64,000 bases of DNA. It comes from Exiguobacterium sp. FSL W8-0210 (lineage in GTDB: Bacteria; Bacillota; Bacilli; Exiguobacteriales; Exiguobacteriaceae). Numbering within the stretch: position 1 is the first letter of the stretch; each line of letters opens with the position of its first letter. The position numbers were made by a program, and so were the translations under genes. The notes under the pieces are model-generated. The model was not told where the DNA came from. It searched no databases and worked only from the letters and a program-made list of their open reading frames with translations. Positions 16,939 through 24,106 of the stretch are shown piece after piece. The DNA lies in the NCBI RefSeq assembly GCF_038006045.1, contig NZ_JBBOUK010000001.1:403001-467000 (forward strand). Direction: 5' to 3'.

Positions 16939-18143
16939 AACGGGTCGCCATCATCGATGCCGTTCGGACACCGATCGGTCGCTATAATGGCGCGTTGCGT
17001 CAGGTTCGTCCAGATGACTTAGGAGCACGCGTCATCGAAGCGTTGCTTGAGCGTAATCCACAAGTCGATCCGAAGACGATCGAGGAAGTCATTTTTGGCA
17101 ATGCGAATCAGGCGGGAGAAGACAATCGCAACGTCGCCCGGATGTCGGGATTACTAGCTGGTCTACCGGTCGAAGTCGCCGGTACGACGATCAATCGCTT
17201 ATGTGGATCTGGACTGGACGCCGTCATCGCGGCAGCGCGTGGGATTGCCTTAGGTGAAGGTGATATCTATATCGCTGGTGGAACGGAAAGCATGACGCGT
17301 GCACCGTTCGTTCTCGCGAAGCCGGATCAGGCCAACCCACGTGGCAACCAGACGATGTACGATACGACGATTGGTTGGCGCTTCGTCAATGATCGTTTAG
17401 CAGATCAATACGGAACGGATTCGATGCCAGAAACAGCTGAGAACGTCGCCCGTCAGTACGGAATCTCGCGCGAAGCACAGGACGACTTTGCGTTCGAAAG
17501 CCAGCAACGCGCAAAACGAGCCATCGAGGCAGAGCACTTCACGGACGAACTGGTTGCGGTCACACAAACAGACCGGAAAGGTAACGTCAGCGTCTTCGAC
17601 CGCGATGAACATCCTCGTCCTGAGACGACACGTGAGAAACTGGCGACACTTCGTCCGTTATTCCCAAATGGTACCGTGACGGCGGGGAATGCTTCAGGTG
17701 TCAACGACGGTGCGTCGGCGTTGTTATTGATGAGTGAAGAAAAAGCAAACGAACTCGGTTTGACGCCGCTCGGGTATTACCGGGCGAGTGCGACGGCAGG
17801 GGTCGAACCTGCCATCATGGGGATCGGACCGATCGACGCAACGGAAAAAGTCCTCCGACGGGCAAGGTTGACGGTCGAACAGCTCGATCAAATCGAGTTG
17901 AACGAAGCGTTTGCGGCTCAAAGTCTTGCCTGTATCGAAGCACTTGGTTTACCAAGCGAAAAAGTCAACGTCAACGGCGGTGCGATCGCCTTCGGTCATC
18001 CACTCGGTGCGAGTGGGGCCCGGATTTTGACGACATTATTGCATGAGATGCGCCGGACGAACCGGACCTATGGTCTCGCGACGATGTGTGTTGGAGTCGG
18101 ACAAGGGATCGCACTCGTCGTCGATCGGGAGGGACTCGTATGA
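16935..18143 (+). CDS. paaJ: 3-oxoadipyl-CoA thiolase
   Basis: Cleaves 3-oxoadipyl-CoA to succinyl-CoA and acetyl-CoA, the last step of the pathway. The 402-residue protein has the nucleophilic Cys in NRLCGSGLDAV (near residue 90), the His in NGGAIAFGHPLGASG, and the second Cys in TMCVGVGQGIA near the C-terminus. It overlaps paaH at its start and the next crotonase gene at its end (both ATGA), so the three are tightly coupled. Confidence 0.93.
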   Translation: MKRVAIIDAVRTPIGRYNGALRQVRPDDLGARVIEALLERNPQVDPKTIEEVIFGNANQAGEDNRNVARMSGLLAGLPVEVAGTTINRLCGSGLDAVIAAARGIALGEGDIYIAGGTESMTRAPFVLAKPDQANPRGNQTMYDTTIGWRFVNDRLADQYGTDSMPETAENVARQYGISREAQDDFAFESQQRAKRAIEAEHFTDELVAVTQTDRKGNVSVFDRDEHPRPETTREKLATLRPLFPNGTVTAGNASGVNDGASALLLMSEEKANELGLTPLGYYRASATAGVEPAIMGIGPIDATEKVLRRARLTVEQLDQIELNEAFAAQSLACIEALGLPSEKVNVNGGAIAFGHPLGASGARILTTLLHEMRRTNRTYGLATMCVGVGQGIALVVDREGLV

Positions 18144-18907
18144 TTCACTTAGAACGAGAAGGCTATATCGCAATCGTCCGGATTGATCGTCCAGAACGTT
18201 TGAACTGTCTCGATTATCCGACGCTTGTCGCTTTGCAAGAACAGGTCGATGCGTTATCGGTCGACCCGGAAGCGCGGGTCGTTCTGTTTACGGGAACGGG
18301 GAAAGCATTTAGTGCGGGTGCCGATTTAAAAGAACGCGTGCATTTAAACGAAGAAGAAGTCCGGCGTAATGTCCTTGCGATCCGGAATGTCTTCACTTCG
18401 ATCGCACAATTGCCGCAACCAACAATCGCAGCCGTCAACGGTCACGCGCTCGGCGGTGGGTTCGAGTGGATCCTTGCCTGTGATTTCCGTTTTCTCGTCG
18501 AGGATGCACTCGTCGGCTTGACGGAAACTAGCTTCGGGATCATTCCAGGAGCCGGTGGAACACAACGCTTGCCACGACTGATTGGGGAGACTCGGGCAAA
18601 GGAATTGATCTTCACGGCGAAAAAAATCGATGCGATGACAGCAGAACGATACGGACTCGCGACAGCCGTCGTCGCTCGGGAAGCGTTGATGACGACGTGT
18701 CTTGAGTTTGCCCATCAAATGTTACAGAATGGTCCGATTGCCTTGCGCCAAGCGAAGCGAGCGATTGATCAAGGGCGGGATGTCTCACTCGAAGAAGGAC
18801 TACAGCTCGAAACGGAAGCCTATGAAGTCGTCATTCCGACGGCTGATCGTCAGGAAGCGCTACAAGCCTTCGCTGAAAAACGAGCACCACGCTTTGAAGG
18901 AAAATGA
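18140..18907 (+). CDS. Enoyl-CoA hydratase/isomerase, second crotonase of the cluster
   Basis: 255-residue crotonase-fold protein. Oxyanion residues AGADLKERV, the GHALGGGFEWILACD stretch with Glu, and LTETSFGIIPGAGGTQRL with the second acidic residue are all seen. It starts inside the thiolase stop codon. It probably supplies either the PaaG isomerase (oxepin-CoA formation and double-bond shift) or the PaaF hydratase step, with the gene at 13704 doing the other. An earlier in-frame ATG lies inside the thiolase and has no ribosome site. Confidence 0.85.
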   Translation: MIHLEREGYIAIVRIDRPERLNCLDYPTLVALQEQVDALSVDPEARVVLFTGTGKAFSAGADLKERVHLNEEEVRRNVLAIRNVFTSIAQLPQPTIAAVNGHALGGGFEWILACDFRFLVEDALVGLTETSFGIIPGAGGTQRLPRLIGETRAKELIFTAKKIDAMTAERYGLATAVVAREALMTTCLEFAHQMLQNGPIALRQAKRAIDQGRDVSLEEGLQLETEAYEVVIPTADRQEALQAFAEKRAPRFEGK

Positions 18908-18980
18908 GGATGGTCGACGTTTGAAATAACCCGTATACTAACGATACACACTATGAACGACTGAAGAGAGAGTGAATACC

Positions 18981-19865
18981 ATGAGTGCGAACACCCAATC
19001 GATGATCTTTACGATTTACGGCGATTATATCCGCCATTACGGCAATCAAATTTGGGTCGGGAGTTTAATTCGACTCGTCAAAGAGTTCGGACATAACGAG
19101 CAGGCCGTTCGGGTTGCTGTGTCCCGAATGGTTAAACAAGGCTGGCTCGTCTCCGAGAAACAAGGAAATAAAAGCTTCTATTCATTGACACCACGTGGGG
19201 TGGAACGGATGGAGGAGGCCGCACGCCGGATCTACAGATCAACACCGCACGACTGGGACGGGAAGTGGCGGACGCTGATGTACACGATTCCGGAGGATAA
19301 ACGCCAGATTCGTGATGAGCTCCGCAAAGAACTGACGTGGAGTGGGTTTGGCAACTTATCGAATGGGGTTTGGATCTCACCGAATCCACTTGAAAAAGAG
19401 GCGGAACGATTGATCGCGTCGTACGAGATCGAAGAGTATGTCGATTTCTTCGTCGGTGAATACCACGGTCCGAAGCAGGATCAATCCCTCGTCGAGCGTG
19501 CGTTTCCGCTGGAGGAATTGCAGGAGCGTTACGAGACGTTCATCACGGATTACAGCCGGCAATACATCGTCCATCAAAGTCAGCTCCAACTCGGAGAAAT
19601 GACGGATGAACAGTGTTTCGTCGAACGGACGATGCTCGTACATGAATACCGGAAGTTTCTATTCACAGATCCCGGATTACCGCAAGAACTGTTACCAGAT
19701 GCGTGGAGCGGACATCACGCGGCGCTCTTGTTCGAACAATATTACCGATTGCTCGCACAACCAGCGAGTCGGTTCTTCGAATCAATCTTTGAAGAGACGC
19801 ACGATGTGTCGCAACGCAGTGCCTCGTACGATGCGGCGGAACATCCGCTGTTTGCGGAACGGTGA
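18981..19865 (+). CDS. paaX: PaaX-family transcriptional regulator
   Basis: GntR-like repressor that senses phenylacetyl-CoA in known members. The 294-residue protein has an N-terminal winged helix (IRLVKEFGHNEQAVRVAVSRMVKQGWLVSEKQGNKSFYSLT, about residues 24-64) followed by the PaaX central and C-terminal domains (W-D-G-K-W near residue 84). The ATG at 18981 has GAAGAGAGAG upstream; an in-frame GTG at 18972 is the alternative. It lies in its own short unit after a 73-base gap with a plausible TATACT element and an ACGATAC string shared with the paaK-promoter palindrome. It most likely represses the whole cluster. Confidence 0.9.
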   Translation: MSANTQSMIFTIYGDYIRHYGNQIWVGSLIRLVKEFGHNEQAVRVAVSRMVKQGWLVSEKQGNKSFYSLTPRGVERMEEAARRIYRSTPHDWDGKWRTLMYTIPEDKRQIRDELRKELTWSGFGNLSNGVWISPNPLEKEAERLIASYEIEEYVDFFVGEYHGPKQDQSLVERAFPLEELQERYETFITDYSRQYIVHQSQLQLGEMTDEQCFVERTMLVHEYRKFLFTDPGLPQELLPDAWSGHHAALLFEQYYRLLAQPASRFFESIFEETHDVSQRSASYDAAEHPLFAER

Positions 19866-19874
19866 GCATTTATT

Positions 19875-19919
19875 CGAATGAAAAGAGCGGGACGGATCAG
19901 TTGATCCGCCCCGCATTCG
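19875..19919. terminator. Bidirectional terminator between paaX and the PaaY-like gene
   Basis: Inverted repeat with outer arms CGAATG/CATTCG and an inner GCGG-rich stem around ATCAGTTGAT, placed between two converging genes. Confidence 0.75.
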
Positions 19920-19921
19920 TG

Positions 19922-20461
19922 TCATTCAGATGTGTTCTGTTCAGCAGATTCTGCGAGAATGTTTCGGAAGGCATATCCTTTATCGACATAAGAATCAATC
20001 GACTCCTGAATCATCGCAAGATCCGCTTCTGTTAGTTCACGCACGACTTTACCGGGTGAGCCGATGATCAACGAACGGGGTGGGAAAACTTTTCCCGATG
20101 GAATTAACGTATTCGCCCCGATGATGCATTCTTCACCGATCTCTGCGTGATCAAGAACGGTCGCACCCATTCCGACGATCGAACGACGTCCGATTTTGCA
20201 ACCGTGTAAAATTGCGTTATGTCCGACCGTTACTTCATCTTCAATGACGACGGGTGCCCCTTCATACAGATGAATCGTCGCGTTGTCCTGGATACTGCAT
20301 CGTTTCCCAATCGTAATCGGTCCTTCGTCACCGCGTAAGACAGCGTTGAACCAGACGGTAGACTCGGAACCGATCGTGACGTCTCCGATCAGATAAGCGC
20401 CAGGAGCGATGAATACATCGGAGGCAACGTTCGGATGAATCGATTGATACGGAATCTTCAT
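19922..20461 (-). CDS. Gamma-carbonic-anhydrase-like hexapeptide protein (PaaY-like)
   Basis: 179-residue left-handed beta-helix protein. Hexapeptide repeats run from residue 15 to about 130 and the metal-binding His pattern is present (NATIHLYEG, VTVGHNAILHGC: three His at positions expected for zinc). GAGGTA precedes the ATG. In paa clusters PaaY acts as a thioesterase that removes dead-end CoA esters; elsewhere such proteins are YrdA-like carbonic anhydrases. Its place next to paaX, facing it, supports the PaaY reading, but sequence cannot separate the two. Confidence 0.78.
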   Translation of the reverse strand: MKIPYQSIHPNVASDVFIAPGAYLIGDVTIGSESTVWFNAVLRGDEGPITIGKRCSIQDNATIHLYEGAPVVIEDEVTVGHNAILHGCKIGRRSIVGMGATVLDHAEIGEECIIGANTLIPSGKVFPPRSLIIGSPGKVVRELTEADLAMIQESIDSYVDKGYAFRNILAESAEQNTSE

Positions 20462-20551
20462 AACAGAATACCTCGTTTCTATAATAAGATGAACTACTAT
20501 TCATTCCATGTCAGTATAGCATGTGAGTGAAGTCGAGAACGGAGGAAAGAC

Positions 20552-21490
20552 ATGTTTCCGATTTGTGAGCTCTTTAAAATTCGATATCCTTTGATCCAAG
20601 GAGGAATGGGTAACATTAGTCATGCGGCGCTGACGGCAGCGGTTTCGAATGCCGGGGGACTCGGAACGCTCGGGTGCGGGACATTGTCGGTCGATGAAGT
20701 GGCGTCGCGGATTCACGAGACACGAATGCTGACGGATCAACCATTTGCTTTGAACATCGCGATTCGGGTGTCTCCTTATACGGAAGCACTGATTGATCTC
20801 GCGATTGCAGAAAAGATCCCGGTCGTCTCCTTATCGGCAGGAAACCCGGCACCGTACATAGCGCGACTTCAAGCTGCCGGCATCAAAACGATCGCGGTTG
20901 TCGCTTCAGTCAAACAGGCGTTAAAGGCAGAACAGGCGGGCGCTGATGTACTCGTAGCGGAGGGAGTTGAAGCGGCAGGTATCAATTCACCGCTCGAGTT
21001 GACGACGCTGACCTTGATTCCGCAACTCGTCGATCGGGCCAACATTCCGGTCCTGGCAGCGGGTGGGATTGGTGACGGCCGTGGACTGGCAGCTGTTCTG
21101 TTACTTGGTGCGGCTGGTGCCCAGCTCGGAACACGATTGATCGCGACGGAAGAGGCGAAGGTTCATTCGGCATACAAGGCGCACTTAATGGATGCGACCG
21201 ATACCGATACACGTATCATCGGACGTTCCGTCGGATTCGTCCGACGTGTCCTTGATGGTCCTTACGTCGAACGACTCACAGCAGAGACACCTGCTGCTTT
21301 TCTCGATCAGACGAATGAGTCGTATCATATTACGGGCGCTCTTGAGGGCGATGAGGAGAAAGGGTATGTCAACGCTGGACTGGTTGCGGGATTGATTCAT
21401 GATGTGCCGACTGTTGCGGAGTTGTTTACGCGCATGATGGCGGAAGCAGAGGAACAGCTGAAACAAACGACGACTCGTTTTACGACATGA
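20552..21490 (+). CDS. Nitronate monooxygenase / FabK-like NAD(P)H flavin oxidoreductase
   Basis: FMN-dependent TIM-barrel protein of 312 residues. The N-terminal YPLIQGGMGNISHAAL and the FMN-phosphate motifs AAGGIGDGRGL and LGTRLIATEEA fit the 2-nitropropane dioxygenase/FabK superfamily. The catalytic-His motif of most members (E-A/S-G-G-H) reads EGVEAAGINSP here, so the histidine is missing. The enzyme may therefore be an enoyl-ACP reductase-like or other flavin reductase rather than a nitronate oxygenase. GGAGG precedes the ATG. No functional link to the neighbours is clear. Confidence 0.75.
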   Translation: MFPICELFKIRYPLIQGGMGNISHAALTAAVSNAGGLGTLGCGTLSVDEVASRIHETRMLTDQPFALNIAIRVSPYTEALIDLAIAEKIPVVSLSAGNPAPYIARLQAAGIKTIAVVASVKQALKAEQAGADVLVAEGVEAAGINSPLELTTLTLIPQLVDRANIPVLAAGGIGDGRGLAAVLLLGAAGAQLGTRLIATEEAKVHSAYKAHLMDATDTDTRIIGRSVGFVRRVLDGPYVERLTAETPAAFLDQTNESYHITGALEGDEEKGYVNAGLVAGLIHDVPTVAELFTRMMAEAEEQLKQTTTRFTT

Positions 21491-21504
21491 GTATATAGTG
21501 AGGG

Positions 21505-21538
21505 ACCCGTGATGCCACTTGTGGACAGCGGGTTTTTT
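21505..21538 (+). terminator. Terminator after the flavin oxidoreductase
   Basis: Arms ACCCG and CGGGT with an inner CCAC/GTGG pairing, followed by a run of seven T. Confidence 0.75.
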
Positions 21539-21548
21539 CATGTTTTTT

Positions 21549-21574
21549 TGAAAATGGGACATTTGTCCTTTTCA
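21549..21574 (+). promoter_or_regulatory. Near-palindrome upstream of the YdcZ/Crp/YdcZ operon
   Basis: TGAAAA and TTTTCA flank GGGACA...TGTCC, giving an almost symmetric 26-base element about 55 bases before the first ydcZ-like gene. It could be the binding site of the Crp/Fnr-type protein in this operon. Symmetry of the outer and inner arms is off by one base, so support is moderate. Confidence 0.35.
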
Positions 21575-21627
21575 AGTAGGGCACGAGTAAGGTCTACTCT
21601 AGTGTAGAGATTAAAGGAGGAGATGAC

Positions 21628-22056
21628 GTGCAAGGAGTCGTGTTTGCTTTGATGAGCGGTCTGTTCATCGCCCTGCAAGGCATATTCAATGCGCGCCTTG
21701 CGACAGGCGTCGGACCGTGGTTGTCCGTATTGATCGTCCACTTTGTGGGTCTGATGGGTTGTTTAGTCATTTACAGTTTCGTACGAGATCGGAAAATCGG
21801 TGGCTTCCGTCAGTTACCGTGGATTTATGCAAGCGGCGGTTTGATTGGCGTGCTAGTCGTCGTAACGGAACTGACAGCAATCCAAAAACTCGGGATGACA
21901 TGGGCGATGTGTTTATTACTCGTCGCACAGATTTTATGTGCGTTTGTGATTGATTTAAAGGGATGGTTCGGTGTCTTAAAAAAACAAGGAAATCGTGGTC
22001 AGTGGGTTGGTGTGGGTCTCATGCTTGCAGGAGTTGCGATTTTCTCACTTGCCTAA
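21628..22056 (+). CDS. YdcZ-family (DUF606) membrane transporter, first copy
   Basis: 142-residue protein with about five hydrophobic segments and the DUF606 pattern: LMSGLFIALQGIFNARLA near the N-terminus, LIGVLVVVTELTAIQKLG in the middle, and a C-terminal GVGLMLAGVAIF. The family belongs to the drug/metabolite transporter clan and is half the size of EamA proteins, so it likely works as a dimer. The start is GTG with AAAGGAGGAGA upstream. A Crp/Fnr-type regulator and a second copy follow, so the pair may form a hetero-dimer. Substrate unknown. Confidence 0.78.
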   Translation: MQGVVFALMSGLFIALQGIFNARLATGVGPWLSVLIVHFVGLMGCLVIYSFVRDRKIGGFRQLPWIYASGGLIGVLVVVTELTAIQKLGMTWAMCLLLVAQILCAFVIDLKGWFGVLKKQGNRGQWVGVGLMLAGVAIFSLA

Positions 22057-22071
22057 AGGGAGGGAATAAAC

Positions 22072-22740
22072 ATGGAAACCGTCATTCAACAGTACGGACT
22101 GGATACGATTTTGACGGAAGAGACGCGCGCTAGGTTGCGTCAAGAAACCTTCCAAAAAGGGGAACTCCTCTGTACGACAGGGGCAGCGATCGACCGGATG
22201 TACTTCATCGTCGCAGGCAAGGTCAAGATATCTGCTGCCTCGTCAGAAGGGAAACAGCGGATTCTGCGATTCAAGACACCACTGACAGTGATCGGTGACG
22301 CTGAGTTCATCAACGAACGGGAAGTATTGAATACGGTCGAAGCGGTGACCGACGTCGAGGTGTTGAGCGTACCGTATGCGATTTTACGCGAGCACAATAC
22401 GACGAACGTCTTTCTGCAATTTTTATTACGCACGATCACAGCCAAGTGGTATGCCGACTCGAAATCAGCGTCGCATCACGTGTTGTATACCGTCGAAGAG
22501 CGATTTGCAGGGTATTTGTTATCGATCGCTTCTGAAGCCAGTGACAGTTTGTTTTATCAGGAGATGCGGACGTCGAACCTGCATGACGTCGCTGACTGGC
22601 TTGGAACGAGTTATCGCCATCTCAACCGGATCATCACGAAATTATGTGAAGAGGAGATTCTCGTTCGACGACGCGGGAAAATCATCATCGTCGATTTGGA
22701 GCGGATTCGCGAGAAGGCGAACGGTAACAGCTATGAGTAA
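22072..22740 (+). CDS. Crp/Fnr-family transcriptional regulator (YeiL-like)
   Basis: 222-residue regulator with an N-terminal cyclic-nucleotide-binding-type beta barrel (residues about 25-115, GELLCTTGAAIDRMYFIVAGKVKI) and a C-terminal winged helix (VADWLGTSYRHLNRIITKLCEEEILVRRRGKIII, about residues 168-205). Cys residues are few and no Fnr-type N-terminal cluster is seen, so oxygen sensing through Fe-S is unlikely. AAAGGGAGG precedes the start. Lying between two ydcZ-like genes with short gaps, it probably controls that operon. Confidence 0.85.
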   Translation: METVIQQYGLDTILTEETRARLRQETFQKGELLCTTGAAIDRMYFIVAGKVKISAASSEGKQRILRFKTPLTVIGDAEFINEREVLNTVEAVTDVEVLSVPYAILREHNTTNVFLQFLLRTITAKWYADSKSASHHVLYTVEERFAGYLLSIASEASDSLFYQEMRTSNLHDVADWLGTSYRHLNRIITKLCEEEILVRRRGKIIIVDLERIREKANGNSYE

Positions 22741-22752
22741 GGAGGAACGAAC

Positions 22753-23235
22753 ATGGTAATAGGAATCGTGTGTGCCGTGTTGGCAGGGATGTTAATCAGT
22801 TTACAGACGGTATTGAATGCTCGGATGAGTGACGCGTTCGGTGCTTGGGCGACAACGACGCTGGTCTTCTTCGTCGGTTTCATCGGAGCAAGTGTCACGT
22901 ATGTTCTGTTTCGTGGTGGAACAATCGGACAGATCCAAAACGTATCGCCACTCTATTGGTTTGGTGGACTTGTCGGTGTCGGCGTCGTTTTTTGTGTCAT
23001 GCGTGGGATTCAGTTGCTTGGTCCGTCCATCGCGATCTCTGTCGTTCTGATTTCGCAGTTAAGCTTTGCTCTTGCTGTTGATACGTTCGGCTGGTTCGGT
23101 TTACCACAAATTGATTTATCGTTCGGTCAGCTCGTCGGTCTCGCCGTCATGGTATGTGGGATCTTCGTTTTGAAGCGGTATCAAGTCGTCGCGCCGGAAG
23201 AGAGGGCGAAGGATCAAGTAGAACGTGTTTCATGA
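22753..23235 (+). CDS. YdcZ-family (DUF606) membrane transporter, second copy
   Basis: 160-residue relative of the gene at 21628, with matching segments MLISLQTVLNARMSDAFG and LVGVGVVFCVMRGIQLLG, so the two arose by duplication. About five membrane segments and a short charged tail. AAGGAGG precedes the ATG, 12 bases after the regulator stop. The two halves could pair into one DMT-type transporter; substrate unknown. Confidence 0.78.
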   Translation: MVIGIVCAVLAGMLISLQTVLNARMSDAFGAWATTTLVFFVGFIGASVTYVLFRGGTIGQIQNVSPLYWFGGLVGVGVVFCVMRGIQLLGPSIAISVVLISQLSFALAVDTFGWFGLPQIDLSFGQLVGLAVMVCGIFVLKRYQVVAPEERAKDQVERVS

Positions 23236-23256
23236 CTTATTTTTTTCATAACAATG

Positions 23257-23294
23257 AAACAGGTCAGCAAACAAATGTTTACTGACCTGTTTTT
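23257..23294 (+). terminator. Terminator after the YdcZ operon
   Basis: Arms AAACAGGTCAG and CTGACCTGTTT with a 14-base loop, followed by TTTTTT. Also suitable as an end signal for the converging msrA. Confidence 0.85.
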
Positions 23295-23311
23295 TATATG
23301 CATTTTTTGAA

Positions 23312-23842
23312 TTAGACCGTCGTCGTATCTTTCCATTCCTGTTCGATGAAGGCATCACGACCAGAAGCAGCACGATCTTTTTTGTAGTGTTCTGGATTTT
23401 TCTTATGGAAGTCTTGATGGTACTCTTCCGCTGGATAAAATTCAGAAGCGGCATCAATCCGCGTCACGATCGGTTGTTTGAAACGGTTGCTTGCAGCAAG
23501 AGCGTCACGGGAAGTAATCGCAGCTTCATGCTGCGCATCCGTATGATAGAAGATTGCTGGCGCGTACTGCGTACCGCGATCTTGGAATTGACCTTCTGCA
23601 TCCGTCGGATCCGTTTGGGGCCAGTAGAGTTCAAGTAAACGCTCGTACGGGAACAGGCTCGGATCAAACGTGATTTGGACGACCTCGAGGTGTCCCGTCG
23701 TTCCTGTTTTGACTTGCTCGTATGTCGGGTTATCGACGTGTCCGCCCATGTAACCTGATACGATTCCCTCGATTCCTGGTAATTCTTCAAATGGTGTCAC
23801 CATGCACCAAAAACATCCACCTGCAAATGTTGCTTTTTCCAT
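23312..23842 (-). CDS. msrA: Peptide-methionine (S)-S-oxide reductase
   Basis: Repairs oxidised methionine in proteins. The 176-residue protein has the catalytic GGCFWC motif at residues 8-13, then GYMGGHVDNPTYEQVKTGTTGHLE and the YHQDF region. The open frame extends to 23950, but that part is the riboswitch terminator; the ATG at 23842 with GGAGAGGAAGAG upstream begins where the family begins. It is preceded by a SAM-I riboswitch, so it belongs to the S-box regulon. Confidence 0.94.
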   Translation of the reverse strand: MEKATFAGGCFWCMVTPFEELPGIEGIVSGYMGGHVDNPTYEQVKTGTTGHLEVVQITFDPSLFPYERLLELYWPQTDPTDAEGQFQDRGTQYAPAIFYHTDAQHEAAITSRDALAASNRFKQPIVTRIDAASEFYPAEEYHQDFHKKNPEHYKKDRAASGRDAFIEQEWKDTTTV

Positions 23843-23891
23843 CTGTCTCTTCCTCTCCGTGGGAAATCCCCATTGTATGTCTGACAGCGAG

Positions 23892-23932
23892 AAAACGAAA
23901 ACGACTCCTTCGCTTGGTTGCAAAAGGAGTCG
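23892..23932 (-). terminator. Riboswitch-controlled terminator of msrA
   Basis: On the minus strand CGACTCCTT...AAGGAGTCG is followed by TTTTCGTTTT, between the SAM aptamer and the msrA start. This is the expected off-state hairpin. Confidence 0.85.
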
Positions 23933-23937
23933 CCGCT

Positions 23938-24038
23938 TTTTATCAACCAAAGCTTTCGCTTTGCTGGTCGTAGCACCTTGCTATGCGCAGGTTGCTGGGA
24001 CGTCATCGATCCAGATCTCTCGGTCCACTCTTGATAAG
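23938..24038 (-). ncRNA. SAM-I (S-box) riboswitch upstream of msrA
   Basis: On the minus strand the aptamer begins CTTATCAAGAGTGG and continues with GATGACG, CCAGCAACC, and AAGGTGCTA, the conserved blocks of the S-box in the right order, and closes with TTGATAA pairing back to TTATCAA. A terminator follows. Binding of S-adenosylmethionine should stop msrA transcription. Confidence 0.92.
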
Positions 24039-24076
24039 GGTATATGAAGTTGATGTCATTCGTTATCATTGTTGTG

Positions 24077-24106
24077 ATGATACCATTCACAAAGAAATAA
24101 AGTCAA
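24077..24106 (-). promoter_or_regulatory. Promoter of the msrA riboswitch transcript
   Basis: Minus strand TTGACT, 18-base spacer, TATCAT. The -35 overlaps the last codon of the upstream amidohydrolase, and the start point would fall shortly before the aptamer. Confidence 0.6.
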
